Shown here one piece after another: positions 25,684 to 33,610 of a DNA stretch of 64,000 nt (position 1 is the stretch's first letter; each line of letters begins with the position of its first letter). A program made the translations under genes and the position numbers. The stretch covers positions 1,178,001 to 1,242,000 of the forward strand of contig NZ_JASZYQ010000001.1 in NCBI RefSeq assembly GCF_030316885.1. Direction: 5' to 3'. The stretch is from Variovorax jilinensis (GTDB lineage: Bacteria > Pseudomonadota > Gammaproteobacteria > Burkholderiales > Burkholderiaceae_C). The notes beneath the pieces are model-generated. The model was not told the DNA's origin, did no database searches, and saw only the letters and a program-made list of their open reading frames with translations.

Positions 25684-27558
25684 TCAGGCAGGCATCGGAT
25701 CGCCGGCCTCGGCTGCGCTTTCCTCGTCGCTGCCGTCGCCCAGGAAGCCGCCGCTCTGGTGCGCCCACAGCCGCGCGTAGAGGCCGCCCTGCGCCAGCAG
25801 CGTTCGATGGTCGCCCTGCTCGACCACGCGGCCCTGGTCGAGCACGATCAGGCGGTCCATGGCCGCGATGGTCGACAGCCGGTGCGCGATCGCGATCACG
25901 GTCTTGCCTTCCATGAGGCGGTAGAGACTGGCCTGGATGGCCGCCTCGACCTCGGAGTCGAGAGCGCTGGTGGCTTCGTCGAGCAGCAGGATCGGCGCGT
26001 CCTTGAGCATCACGCGCGCGATCGCGATGCGCTGGCGCTGGCCGCCCGAAAGCTTGACGCCACGCTCGCCCACGTGCGCCTGCAGTCCGCGGCGGCCGTT
26101 GGGGTCGCCGAGCGATTCGATGAAGTCGGCCGCCTCGGCCTGGCCGGCGGCGACGCGGATCTCGGCTTCGTCCGCATCGGGCTTGCCGTAGGCGATGTTG
26201 TCGGCCACCGAGCGGTGCATCAGCGACGTGTCCTGCGTGACCATGCCGATGTGCGAGCGCAGGCTGTCCTGCGTGACGCCCGCGATGTCCTGGCCGTCGA
26301 TCAGGATGCGCCCGCTGTCGAGGTCGTGAAAGCGCAGCAGCAGGTTCACGAGCGTGGACTTGCCGGCGCCCGAGCGCCCGACCAGGCCGATCTTCTCGCC
26401 CGGTGCGACCGTGAGCGTGAGGTCGTCGATCACGCGCCGGCCGGCGTCGCCGTAGCGGAAGCCCGCATGCTCGAAGCGCACCTCGCCGCGTGGCACCTCG
26501 AGCGTCTTCGCGGCCGGCGCGTCGATCACCGTGCGCGGCCGCGAGAGCGTGTTCATGCCGTCCTGCACGGTACCGATGCTTTCGAACAGGCTGGTCATCT
26601 CCCACATGATCCAGTGCGACATCCCCTGCAGCCGCAGTGCCATCGCCGTGGCGGCCGCCACCGCCCCGATGCCCACCGCGCCCTGCGACCAGAGCCACAG
26701 CGACATGCCCGCCATGCCGGCCGTGAGGCCCATGCTGAGCGTGTGGTTGACGATCTCGAAGGCGCTCACCAGCCGCATCTGGCCGTAGCCGGTGTGCATG
26801 AACTCCTTCATCGCGGCGCGCGCGAAGCCGGCCTCGCGCTGCGTGTGCGAGAACAGCTTGACGGTCGCGATGTTGGTGTAGGCATCGGTGACGCGGCCGG
26901 TCATCAGCGCGCGCGCGTCGGCCTGCGCCTTGCCGACCTTGCCCAGTCGCGGCACGAAGAAGGCCAGCGCTCCCACGTACAGGACGAGCCAGACGACGAA
27001 GGGCAGCATCAGCTGCGCATCGAGCACCGCGGCCAGCACGATCATGGTGCCGACGTAGACGCCCATCGCGACCAGCACGTCGGCCAGCACGAAGACGGTG
27101 TCGCGCACCGCGAGCGCGGTCTGCATCACCTTGGCCGTGATCCGGCCCGCGAACTCGTCCTGGTAGAAGGCCATGCTCTGTCCGAGCATCAGGCGGTGGA
27201 AGTTCCAGCGCAGGCGCATCGGCAGGTTCACGGCCAGGGTCTGGTGCTTGACGATCGTCTGCAGCGCCACCACGCCGATGCTTGCGAGCAGCGCGATGCC
27301 GAGCCACATCAGCGTCGTGCCGCGCTCTTCCCAGAGGCGCGCGGGCACCTGGTCGCCGAGCCAGTCGACGATGCGTCCGAGCATCGCGAACAGCAGCGCC
27401 TCGAAGGCCGACATGACCGCGGTCAGCAGCGCCATGGCGGCGATGCTGCCGCGCACGCCGCGCGTGCAGGCCCACAGGAAGGGCAGCAGGCCGCGTGGCG
27501 GCAGATCGGGCTCGGGAGCGGGGTAGGCGGGAAGCAGTTTTTCGAAGAAACGGAACAA
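25684..27558 (-). CDS. ABC exporter, fused permease and ATPase
   Basis: About 624 residues from a TTG (LFRFFEKLLPAYP) with GGAGA upstream; an in-frame ATG at 27612 would add 18 poor-looking residues. An N-terminal six-helix ABC exporter domain is followed by an ATPase with Walker A GRSGAGKST, Q-loop MVTQDTSLM, signature LSGGQRQRIAIAR, Walker B ILLLDEATSALD and H-loop AIAHRLST. Half-transporters like this work as dimers. The substrate (lipid, peptide or drug) cannot be inferred from the neighbours. Confidence 0.92.
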   Translation of the reverse strand: MFRFFEKLLPAYPAPEPDLPPRGLLPFLWACTRGVRGSIAAMALLTAVMSAFEALLFAMLGRIVDWLGDQVPARLWEERGTTLMWLGIALLASIGVVALQTIVKHQTLAVNLPMRLRWNFHRLMLGQSMAFYQDEFAGRITAKVMQTALAVRDTVFVLADVLVAMGVYVGTMIVLAAVLDAQLMLPFVVWLVLYVGALAFFVPRLGKVGKAQADARALMTGRVTDAYTNIATVKLFSHTQREAGFARAAMKEFMHTGYGQMRLVSAFEIVNHTLSMGLTAGMAGMSLWLWSQGAVGIGAVAAATAMALRLQGMSHWIMWEMTSLFESIGTVQDGMNTLSRPRTVIDAPAAKTLEVPRGEVRFEHAGFRYGDAGRRVIDDLTLTVAPGEKIGLVGRSGAGKSTLVNLLLRFHDLDSGRILIDGQDIAGVTQDSLRSHIGMVTQDTSLMHRSVADNIAYGKPDADEAEIRVAAGQAEAADFIESLGDPNGRRGLQAHVGERGVKLSGGQRQRIAIARVMLKDAPILLLDEATSALDSEVEAAIQASLYRLMEGKTVIAIAHRLSTIAAMDRLIVLDQGRVVEQGDHRTLLAQGGLYARLWAHQSGGFLGDGSDEESAAEAGDPMPA

Positions 27559-27630
27559 GGCGCAGGGTCTCCAGTGAGGCGCCACTTTAGCGGCGCGCGC
27601 GAGGCCGTGCATCGGGCGGCGCCGAAGGGC

Positions 27631-28518
27631 TCACGGCGCGCGCAGCCGTTCGCCGAGAAAGTCGATGAAGCTGCGCAGCTTGGGCGCCATGTAATGCCGG
27701 CTGGTGTAGACCGCGAACAGCGTCACGGGCGGCGCCGCGTAGTCGGGCACCAGCCGCAGCAGGCGGCCCGACGCCAGGTCCTCGTCGACCAGCCATTCGG
27801 GCAGGAAGGACATGCCGATGCCCGCGCGCACCGCGTGCAGCGTGAGGTTGGTGTCGTCCGAGCGCATCACGGGCTGCAGCTTGAGCGCGGCCTGCCGGCC
27901 ATTGCTGCCGCGCAGCGCCAGACCCTCGATGCTCACGTAGCTCGGCACGATGGCGTCGAGCCTCGCGAGGTCGGCAGGCAGCGCGGGCATGCCGGCGCGC
28001 GCGATGCACGCCGGCGCCGCCACCAGGTGGAACTGCAGCTTGCACAGGGGGCGCGCAATCAGCGCGGGCGAGGGTTCCTGCGTGGCGCGCAGTGCGAGGT
28101 CGTAGCCGTCCGCCGCCAGGTCGACCTTGCGGTTCTCGAGGTGCATGTCGACCACGACCTCCGGGCAGCGCTCGCGGTAGCCCGCCAGCACGGCCGCGAA
28201 GCGCGGCGTGGCGCACCACACGGGCGCGCTGACCTTGAGCTGGCCGCGCGGCGTGTCGTGGGTCTGGCCGATCGCGCTCTCGGCCGCATCCAGCAGGTCG
28301 AGCGCGCGCCGGCTCTGTTCGTGCCAGGCCTGCCCGGCCTCCGTGAGGCTCAGGTGGCGACTCGACCGATGCAGCAGGCGCGCGCCCAGCGACTTCTCGA
28401 GCTGGGCCACGTGCTTGCTGACCATCGGCGCCGAGATGCCGAGCCGCTCTGCCGCCGCCACGAAGCTGCCCGATTCGACCACCTCCCTGAAGACGCGAAG
28501 ACTGGTAAGTCGATCCAT
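27631..28518 (-). CDS. LysR-family transcriptional regulator
   Basis: 295 residues: N-terminal winged helix (MDRLTSLRVFREVVESGSF, HTH about 18-37 in AAAERLGISAPMVSKHVAQLE) and a full LysR effector domain. The ATG is adjacent to a 97-base intergenic region that contains a twin inverted repeat and a divergently transcribed dioxygenase gene, so this regulator very probably controls that gene. It belongs to the DsdC/CrgA-like group in which the HTH is followed by SSRHLSLTEAG. Confidence 0.93.
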   Translation of the reverse strand: MDRLTSLRVFREVVESGSFVAAAERLGISAPMVSKHVAQLEKSLGARLLHRSSRHLSLTEAGQAWHEQSRRALDLLDAAESAIGQTHDTPRGQLKVSAPVWCATPRFAAVLAGYRERCPEVVVDMHLENRKVDLAADGYDLALRATQEPSPALIARPLCKLQFHLVAAPACIARAGMPALPADLARLDAIVPSYVSIEGLALRGSNGRQAALKLQPVMRSDDTNLTLHAVRAGIGMSFLPEWLVDEDLASGRLLRLVPDYAAPPVTLFAVYTSRHYMAPKLRSFIDFLGERLRAP

Positions 28519-28524
28519 GGATGG

Positions 28525-28539
28525 TTTCCTGTGGGGAAA
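28525..28539. promoter_or_regulatory. LysR operator half, copy 1
   Basis: TTTCC-TGTGG-GGAAA, a 15-base inverted repeat starting seven bases upstream of the LysR start codon. It matches copy 2 in both arms and fits the T-N11-A form of LysR sites. Binding here would autorepress the regulator. Confidence 0.65.
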
Positions 28540-28565
28540 TGAATCGATGAATCCTAGCCTATCGA

Positions 28566-28580
28566 TTTCCTCTTGGGAAA
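28566..28580. promoter_or_regulatory. LysR operator half, copy 2
   Basis: TTTCC-TCTTG-GGAAA, centred 41 bases from copy 1, close to four helical turns, so both lie on one DNA face. Between the copies is a further dyad, AATCGAT-N12-ATCGATT (28542-28567). The dioxygenase start codon is 36 bases away. Confidence 0.65.
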
Positions 28581-28615
28581 TCTCTAGACTTGCCTCTTCA
28601 GGAGCCAATCCCACC

Positions 28616-29443
28616 ATGACGACCCTCAGTTCGACCCTTCCGACGTATTTCATCTCGCATGGCGGCGGCCCGTGGCCGTGGATGAAAAAGGAGATGGGCC
28701 CGGTCTATCAGCAGCTCGAGGCCGCGCTGGCCGACATGCCGCGCCAGATCGGCCGCACGCCTGCGGCGATCCTCATGGTCTCGGCGCACTGGGAGGAGCC
28801 CGCCTTCACGGTGATGGGCAACCCGCATCCGCCGATGGTCTACGACTACGGCGGCTTCCCGGCCCACACCTACCAGGTGCACTACGACGCCCCCGGCGCG
28901 CCCGAGCTGGCGCGCCGCGTGCAGCAACTGATCGAGGCCGCGGGCCTGCCGGCCGCCTTCGACGCCGAACGCGGCTTCGACCATGGCGCCTTCTCGCCGA
29001 TGGCCGCCATGTACCCGAAGGCCGAGGTGCCGATGGTGCAGCTGTCGCTGCGCCGCGGACTCGATCCCGCCGAGCACATCGCACTCGGCCGCGCCATCGC
29101 CCCGCTGCGCGACGAGAACGTGCTGATCGTGGCCAGCGGCCTGAGCTATCACAACCTGCGCAACTTCGGGCCGCAGGCGCGCGATGTCTCCAAGGCCTTC
29201 GACGACTGGCTCGATGCCTCGGTGGTCGACAGCACGCCCGCCGATCGCGTCGAACGGCTGCTGGCCTGGTCGACCGCGCCCGCGGCGCGCATGGCCCATC
29301 CGCGCGAGGAGCACCTGCTCCCGCTGATGGTGGCGGTCGGCGCGGCCGAGCGCGAGGCCGGCGAGCGCATCTACCACGAGGACGACTTCATGGGCGGCAT
29401 CTCGGTGTCGAGCTTCCGCTTCGGTCAGACGCACGCACAATAG
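28616..29443 (+). CDS. Extradiol ring-cleavage dioxygenase, DODA type
   Basis: 275 residues of the class III extradiol / 4,5-DOPA dioxygenase (YgiD) family. Metal-binding histidines appear in YFISHGGGPW (about 14), VSAHWEEP (about 49) and LSYHNLRNFGP; FDHGAFSPM and PREEHLLPLMVA are family blocks. A ribosome site AGGAG precedes the ATG. Members open catecholic rings using Fe(II) or Zn; the natural substrate here is unknown. The divergent LysR gene and its twin operator point to inducible expression. Confidence 0.9.
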   Translation: MTTLSSTLPTYFISHGGGPWPWMKKEMGPVYQQLEAALADMPRQIGRTPAAILMVSAHWEEPAFTVMGNPHPPMVYDYGGFPAHTYQVHYDAPGAPELARRVQQLIEAAGLPAAFDAERGFDHGAFSPMAAMYPKAEVPMVQLSLRRGLDPAEHIALGRAIAPLRDENVLIVASGLSYHNLRNFGPQARDVSKAFDDWLDASVVDSTPADRVERLLAWSTAPAARMAHPREEHLLPLMVAVGAAEREAGERIYHEDDFMGGISVSSFRFGQTHAQ

Positions 29444-29447
29444 GCGC

Positions 29448-30335
29448 GTGCCCTATTTCTCCACCTACGATCCCCACGCGGAATCCGATGCGCTGGCGCT
29501 GATCGCCCGCATCGATGCGCTCTCGGTCCATCACGATGTCATGCATGACGGCGTGAGGGTGCGCTGGCGCCGCTTCGGCAGCGGCGACGCCGGCCGCCCG
29601 CCACTGGTGCTGCTGCATGGCGGCCACGGCAGCTGGATGCACTGGCTGCGCAATGTCGAGGCGCTGTCGGCCACGCGCGCCGTGTGGCTGCCCGACATGC
29701 CGGGCTTCCACGATTCCGACGCGCCCTCGACGCCACCGCAGGGCGGGAGCGCGATCGATTCGCTGCTCGGTGCGCTGGCCTCGACGCTCGATGAATTGAT
29801 CGGCGCGCAGACCGAGATCGATCTCGGCGGCTTCTCCTTCGGCGGCCTGGTCGCTTCGAGATTCGCGCTCGCGCGCGGCAGCGTGCGCCGGCTCGCGCTG
29901 GTCGGCAGCGGCGGCCACGGCACGCTGCGCCGCATGACCGTCGAGATGGTCAACTGGCGCGCTGCCGAGGACCGCGACCAGGAGCGCGCAGCCCTGCTGC
30001 ACAACCTGGGCGCGCTGATGCTGCACGACAAGGCTGCCATCGATGCGCTGGCTTTCGCGATCCACGATCTCTCGTGCCACGGCACCCGTTTTCGCAGCAA
30101 GGAGGTGTCGCTCGCGGGTGGCCTTCAGGCGGCGCTCGAGGCCTTCGGCGGGCCGCAGCTGCTGCTGTGGGGCGAATGGGACGTGACGGCCGAGCCGCGC
30201 ACGCTGGTGCCGCAGCTCGTGGCCGGCCATCCGCTTCGCGAGGGCCTGGTGATCGAAGGCGCCGGGCATTGGGCGCAGTTCGAACGCGCCGACGAAGTCA
30301 ACGCGCAGCTCCTGCGCTTCCTAGATCGGCAGTGA
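29448..30335 (+). CDS. Alpha/beta hydrolase
   Basis: 295 residues starting at GTG four bases after the dioxygenase stop, so co-transcribed. The hydrolase fold shows an oxyanion segment LLHGGHGSW, nucleophile elbow GGFSFGGL (Ser about 130), Asp in LLWGEWDVT and His in GAGHWAQFE. In aromatic pathways such enzymes cleave the C-C bond after extradiol ring opening; that role would suit its partner but is inference. The 3' end overlaps the convergent aldo/keto reductase gene by 15 bases. Confidence 0.9.
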   Translation: MPYFSTYDPHAESDALALIARIDALSVHHDVMHDGVRVRWRRFGSGDAGRPPLVLLHGGHGSWMHWLRNVEALSATRAVWLPDMPGFHDSDAPSTPPQGGSAIDSLLGALASTLDELIGAQTEIDLGGFSFGGLVASRFALARGSVRRLALVGSGGHGTLRRMTVEMVNWRAAEDRDQERAALLHNLGALMLHDKAAIDALAFAIHDLSCHGTRFRSKEVSLAGGLQAALEAFGGPQLLLWGEWDVTAEPRTLVPQLVAGHPLREGLVIEGAGHWAQFERADEVNAQLLRFLDRQ

Positions 30336-31262
30336 GCCAGCGTGGCGCTGCCAGAAGGCGGCGTCGGGAAATGCGCCCGCACCGGCCGCGGCGTTGTCGG
30401 CCATGTGCTCGGGCCGGCTGGTGCCCGGTATGGTGCAGGTCACCGCCGGATGGCTCAGGACGAACCTGATCAGTACCTGGGCCCAGCTGGTGCAGCCGAT
30501 CTCGGCGGCCCATCCGGGCAGCGGCTGGTCGCGCAGCCGGCGCAGCAGGCCGCCGCCGCCGAAGGGCATGTTGACGATCACCGCCACGCCGCGCTCGGCT
30601 GCCAGCGGCAGCAGGCGTTGCGCCGCCTCGCGCTGGTCGATCGAGTAGTTGATCTGCACGAAATCGAGCTTCTCGGCGCGCAGCACCGCCTCGACCTCGG
30701 CATGCGCCGAGGCCGTGTAGTGCGTGACGCCGATGTAGCGCACGCGGCCCCGGTCCTTCCAGCCGCGCAGCGTCTTCAGGTGGGTGCGCCAGTCGACCAG
30801 GTTGTGCACCTGCAGCAGGTCGATGCGGTCGGTGCGCAGCCGCTGGAACGACTGCTCCATCTGCGCGATGCCGGCCTCGCGGCCGCTGGTCCAGACCTTG
30901 GTCGCGAGGAAGGCGCGCGGGCGGGCGCCCGCGGCGGCCAGCAGGTCGCCCGTGACGGCTTCGGAGCGGCCGTACATCGGCGAGCTGTCCAGCACCGAGC
31001 CGCCGGCCGCGAACAGCGCCTCGAGCACGCCCGGCAGGCGCTGGAACTCGGGGCTTCCGGGTGTGACGTCGAAGCCGATCCAGGTGCCGCAGCCGACCAC
31101 GGGCAGGGCTTCGCGGGTGGCGGGGATGGGGCGGGTGTTCATGCGCGGGACTCCCGGGGTCTGGGCCAGGGCTGGATGGGGCAGGGCGGCGGAGAGGGGC
31201 AGGGCAGCGCCGAGGCGCAGCAGCCGTCTTCGGGTGGGGACGGGTGCGCCCGGGTGTTCCAT
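30321..31262 (-). CDS. Tat-exported aldo/keto reductase
   Basis: 313 residues. The ATG at 31262 gives an N-terminal twin-arginine signal (TRRRLLRLGAALPLSAALPHPALA), so the enzyme is probably exported folded. The TIM-barrel follows with the catalytic Asp/Tyr region SVLDSSPMYGRSE, a Lys in LATKVW, and His in LLQVHNL; the late GTSRPEHMADN binds the cofactor. A periplasmic AKR is less usual than a cytoplasmic one. Convergent overlap with the hydrolase gene and divergence from imuA (LexA box between) mark it as its own unit. Confidence 0.88.
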   Translation of the reverse strand: MEHPGAPVPTRRRLLRLGAALPLSAALPHPALAQTPGVPRMNTRPIPATREALPVVGCGTWIGFDVTPGSPEFQRLPGVLEALFAAGGSVLDSSPMYGRSEAVTGDLLAAAGARPRAFLATKVWTSGREAGIAQMEQSFQRLRTDRIDLLQVHNLVDWRTHLKTLRGWKDRGRVRYIGVTHYTASAHAEVEAVLRAEKLDFVQINYSIDQREAAQRLLPLAAERGVAVIVNMPFGGGGLLRRLRDQPLPGWAAEIGCTSWAQVLIRFVLSHPAVTCTIPGTSRPEHMADNAAAGAGAFPDAAFWQRHAGSLPI

Positions 31263-31332
31263 GAGGGTCAATCTATCGCATTCATGGCGGCGCGGACGGC
31301 AATGTAAAAAATGATGGCGGGCCCGAAGAATA

Positions 31333-31348
31333 CTGTATAAAAATACAG
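31333..31348 (+). promoter_or_regulatory. LexA (SOS) box of the imuA promoter
   Basis: CTGTATAAAAATACAG is a full match to CTGT-N8-ACAG, the LexA operator, in an AT-rich stretch 15 bases before the imuA ATG. It places imuA-imuB-dnaE2 under DNA-damage control, as is usual for this cassette. Confidence 0.93.
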
Positions 31349-31362
31349 TCATTCGATCCATC

Positions 31363-32157
31363 ATGGGCCTCCCTTCCCTCGACTCCTTCTCTGCCTCCGC
31401 GCGCCACAAGGTCTGGCGCGCGGACGAGCTCGGCCTGGCCGATGCGCAGGTGCTGTCCACGGGCCATGCGGCGCTCGACGCCGAACTGCCCGGCGGCGGC
31501 TGGCCGGTCGGCGCGATGACCGAGCTGCTGCAATCCGAGCCCGAGGCGCATTCCTGGCATCTGCTGCTGCCTGCGCTGGCCCGGGCGGTGCAGGGCGGCC
31601 GCGGTCCGGTGGCGCTGATCGGTGCCCCGCACGAACCTTTCGGCCCCGCGCTGGGGGCCGCCGGGCTGCCGGTCGAGTCGCTGCTGTGGATCCGCAGCGA
31701 GCCGCCGAATGCGAGGCTCTGGGCCTGCGAGCAGGCGCTGCGCTGCGCCGACGTGGCGGCCGTGCTGGCCTGGCTGCCGCAGGCCCGCGTGGGCGAACTG
31801 CGGCGGCTGCAACTGGCGGCAGCGCAGCACGAGGCCTTGCTGTTCGTGTTCCGGCCCACGAGCGCCGCGGCCGCCACCTCGCCGGCACGGCTGCGGCTGC
31901 AGCTGGCCCTTTGCGAGGACGACACGGCACTGCTCGATGTCCACATCCTCAAGCGCCGCGGGCCGCCGCTGGCCTCTGCGGTGCAGTTGCCGGCACGCAG
32001 CGAGCGCATGTCGACGTTGCTGGCCGGGGGGCAGTTTCGCCGCAAGCTGTTGCGCCGCGAGCAGGGTGTCTTGCCGGTCGAGCAAGGCGCGACGGTCGTG
32101 CGCATCGATTTCCAGGAGAAGCGCCATGCAATGGATCGCCTTGCGCTGGCAGCCTAG
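31363..32157 (+). CDS. imuA: Translesion synthesis-associated protein ImuA
   Basis: 264 residues of the ImuA family, a RecA/SulA-like fold without a good Walker A motif. Typical text is VWRADELG, LSTGHAALDAELPGGGWPVGAMTELL (positions about 17-58) and LQLALCEDDTALLDVHILKRRG near the end. It is the first gene of the damage-induced mutagenesis cassette; ImuA and ImuB act with DnaE2 to copy past lesions. It follows a LexA box and its 3' end overlaps imuB by 32 bases. Confidence 0.93.
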   Translation: MGLPSLDSFSASARHKVWRADELGLADAQVLSTGHAALDAELPGGGWPVGAMTELLQSEPEAHSWHLLLPALARAVQGGRGPVALIGAPHEPFGPALGAAGLPVESLLWIRSEPPNARLWACEQALRCADVAAVLAWLPQARVGELRRLQLAAAQHEALLFVFRPTSAAAATSPARLRLQLALCEDDTALLDVHILKRRGPPLASAVQLPARSERMSTLLAGGQFRRKLLRREQGVLPVEQGATVVRIDFQEKRHAMDRLALAA

Positions 32158-33610
32158 GAATGGGGCCCCCACGCTCCCCACTTCGTGTGGTTCGCTGCCC
32201 CCCGAGGGGGCCGCAGGCCGCCTTGGGGCGGCCCGGCGCCGGCCCGAGGCCCCCACGCTCCCCACTGCGTGTGGTTCGCTGCCCCCCGACGAGCCCTCCA
32301 TGCCCTCCGAAGAGAGCCTGGGATGGTGGGCGCTGCAGTTCTCGCCGCGCGTCGCGCGCGTCGACGAGGCCCTGCTGCTCGAGGTGTCGGCCTGCGAGCG
32401 TTTGTGGGGCGGCCGGCTGGCCCTGATGCGCCAGCTGGCCCACCTGAATCCCGCGCCGCTTTGGCGGCTGCAGCAGGCCCATGGCGCGACCAGCCTGATC
32501 GCGCTGGCGCGGCTGAGGATGTTTGCGCGCGGCGAGCGCCCGCCCGCCGATCTTCCGGCCGGTCTGCCGCTCGACACGCTGAGCGCCGCGCGCGCCCACC
32601 TCGACGTGCTGGCGAACCTGGGCTGCCGCCACTGGGGCCAGGTGGCGGCGTTGCCGCGCGGCGGCTTCACGCGCCGCTTCGGCAAGGAGTTGCGCGCCGC
32701 CCTCGATGTCGCGTACGGCCTGCGTCCCGAGAGCCATCGCTGGCTCACGCTGCCCGAGGCCTTCGAGCAGAAGATCGAGCTGCCGGCGCTGGCCGAGGGT
32801 GCACCCGAACTCATGTGGTCGGCCAACCGCCTGCTCGCGGCGCTGCAGATCTGGCTGCGCGCGCGCCAGCGCGGTGCGGTGGCGCTCGAACTGCAATGGA
32901 CGCTCGACCTCCGGCGCTACAACGGCGTCGACCTGCCGCCGCACCAGCAGATCACCGTGCGCACGGCCGAGCCGACCCAGGACATGGCGCACCTGCGCCG
33001 GCTGATGGCCGAGCGCCTCGCGCTCACCACGCTCGCCGCGCCCGCGAGCTGGCTGCGCCTGCGCAGCCTCGAGACCGCGCCCTGCGCCGGCGCCAGCACC
33101 AGCTTCCTGCCAGAGGACACGCGCAAGGGCGACCGGCTGCACGAACTGGTCGAGCGGCTCAGCGCGCGGCTCGGCAGGCAGCAGGTGCTGGTGCCCACGG
33201 CACAGGCCGACCACCGGCCCGAGCGCATGCAGGCCTGGCGCCCGGCCCTGCAGCGGGCCGAAGCGGCGCGCACCGCCACCGCCCCGGACCCTGGCCGCCG
33301 TGCCGGCCAGGCCCGCGCGGCGGAGGAGGGCGACGTCATCTATCCCGCCTGGCTGCTGCCGGCGCCGGTGCGCCTCGAGATGGACGGCGAGCATCCCTGC
33401 TGGCGTGGGCCGCTGCGCCGGCTTAGCGGCCCGCGCAAGGTCGAGGCCGGCTGGTGGGGCGGCGTCGAGGACGGCGGGCGGCCGGCGTTGCGCGAATATT
33501 TCATCGCCGAGAGCCCCGAGGCCGGCCTCGTCTGGATCTTCCGCGAGCGTTCGGCGGCCTGCTTCGCCGCCGGCGAGGTGCGCTGGTACCTGCAGGGTCT
33601 CTATGCCTGA
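32126..33610 (+). CDS. imuB: Y-family polymerase-like ImuB, with repeat-derived N-terminal insert
   Basis: 494 residues. From about residue 68 (LGWWALQFSPRVARVDEALLLEV) it follows ImuB: palm/fingers remnants, helix-hairpin DNA-binding part and little-finger region. ImuB proteins lack the acidic catalytic residues and act as a hub linking DnaE2 and the sliding clamp. The start MQWIALRWQP is normal, but residues about 14-55 are translated from two 41-base copies of a GC-rich repeat (APTLPTSCGSLPP and APTLPTACGSLPP), an insertion of 14 x 3 codons that kept the frame. Overlaps imuA by 32 and dnaE2 by 8 bases. Confidence 0.9.
   Translation: MQWIALRWQPRNGAPTLPTSCGSLPPEGAAGRLGAARRRPEAPTLPTACGSLPPDEPSMPSEESLGWWALQFSPRVARVDEALLLEVSACERLWGGRLALMRQLAHLNPAPLWRLQQAHGATSLIALARLRMFARGERPPADLPAGLPLDTLSAARAHLDVLANLGCRHWGQVAALPRGGFTRRFGKELRAALDVAYGLRPESHRWLTLPEAFEQKIELPALAEGAPELMWSANRLLAALQIWLRARQRGAVALELQWTLDLRRYNGVDLPPHQQITVRTAEPTQDMAHLRRLMAERLALTTLAAPASWLRLRSLETAPCAGASTSFLPEDTRKGDRLHELVERLSARLGRQQVLVPTAQADHRPERMQAWRPALQRAEAARTATAPDPGRRAGQARAAEEGDVIYPAWLLPAPVRLEMDGEHPCWRGPLRRLSGPRKVEAGWWGGVEDGGRPALREYFIAESPEAGLVWIFRERSAACFAAGEVRWYLQGLYA
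32165..32205 (+). repeat. GC-rich repeat inside imuB, copy 1
   Basis: 41 bases starting GCCCCCACGCTCCCCACTTC, 40 of 41 identical to the copy at 32249. It is followed by hairpin arms GCCCCC/GGGGGC (32197-32211) and GGCCGCC/GGCGGCC (32216-32233). This resembles a repeat I associate with intergenic DNA of Variovorax/Acidovorax-type genomes. Confidence 0.85.
32249..32289 (+). repeat. GC-rich repeat inside imuB, copy 2
   Basis: Second 41-base copy, differing from copy 1 at one position (TT versus TG in CACTTCG/CACTGCG). The spacing of 84 bases equals 28 codons, so both copies are read in the same frame. Confidence 0.85.

Noticed and set aside
32197-32233. Hairpins inside imuB as terminators
   Set aside because: They belong to the repeat, lack a T-run, and the downstream reading frame and operon continue.
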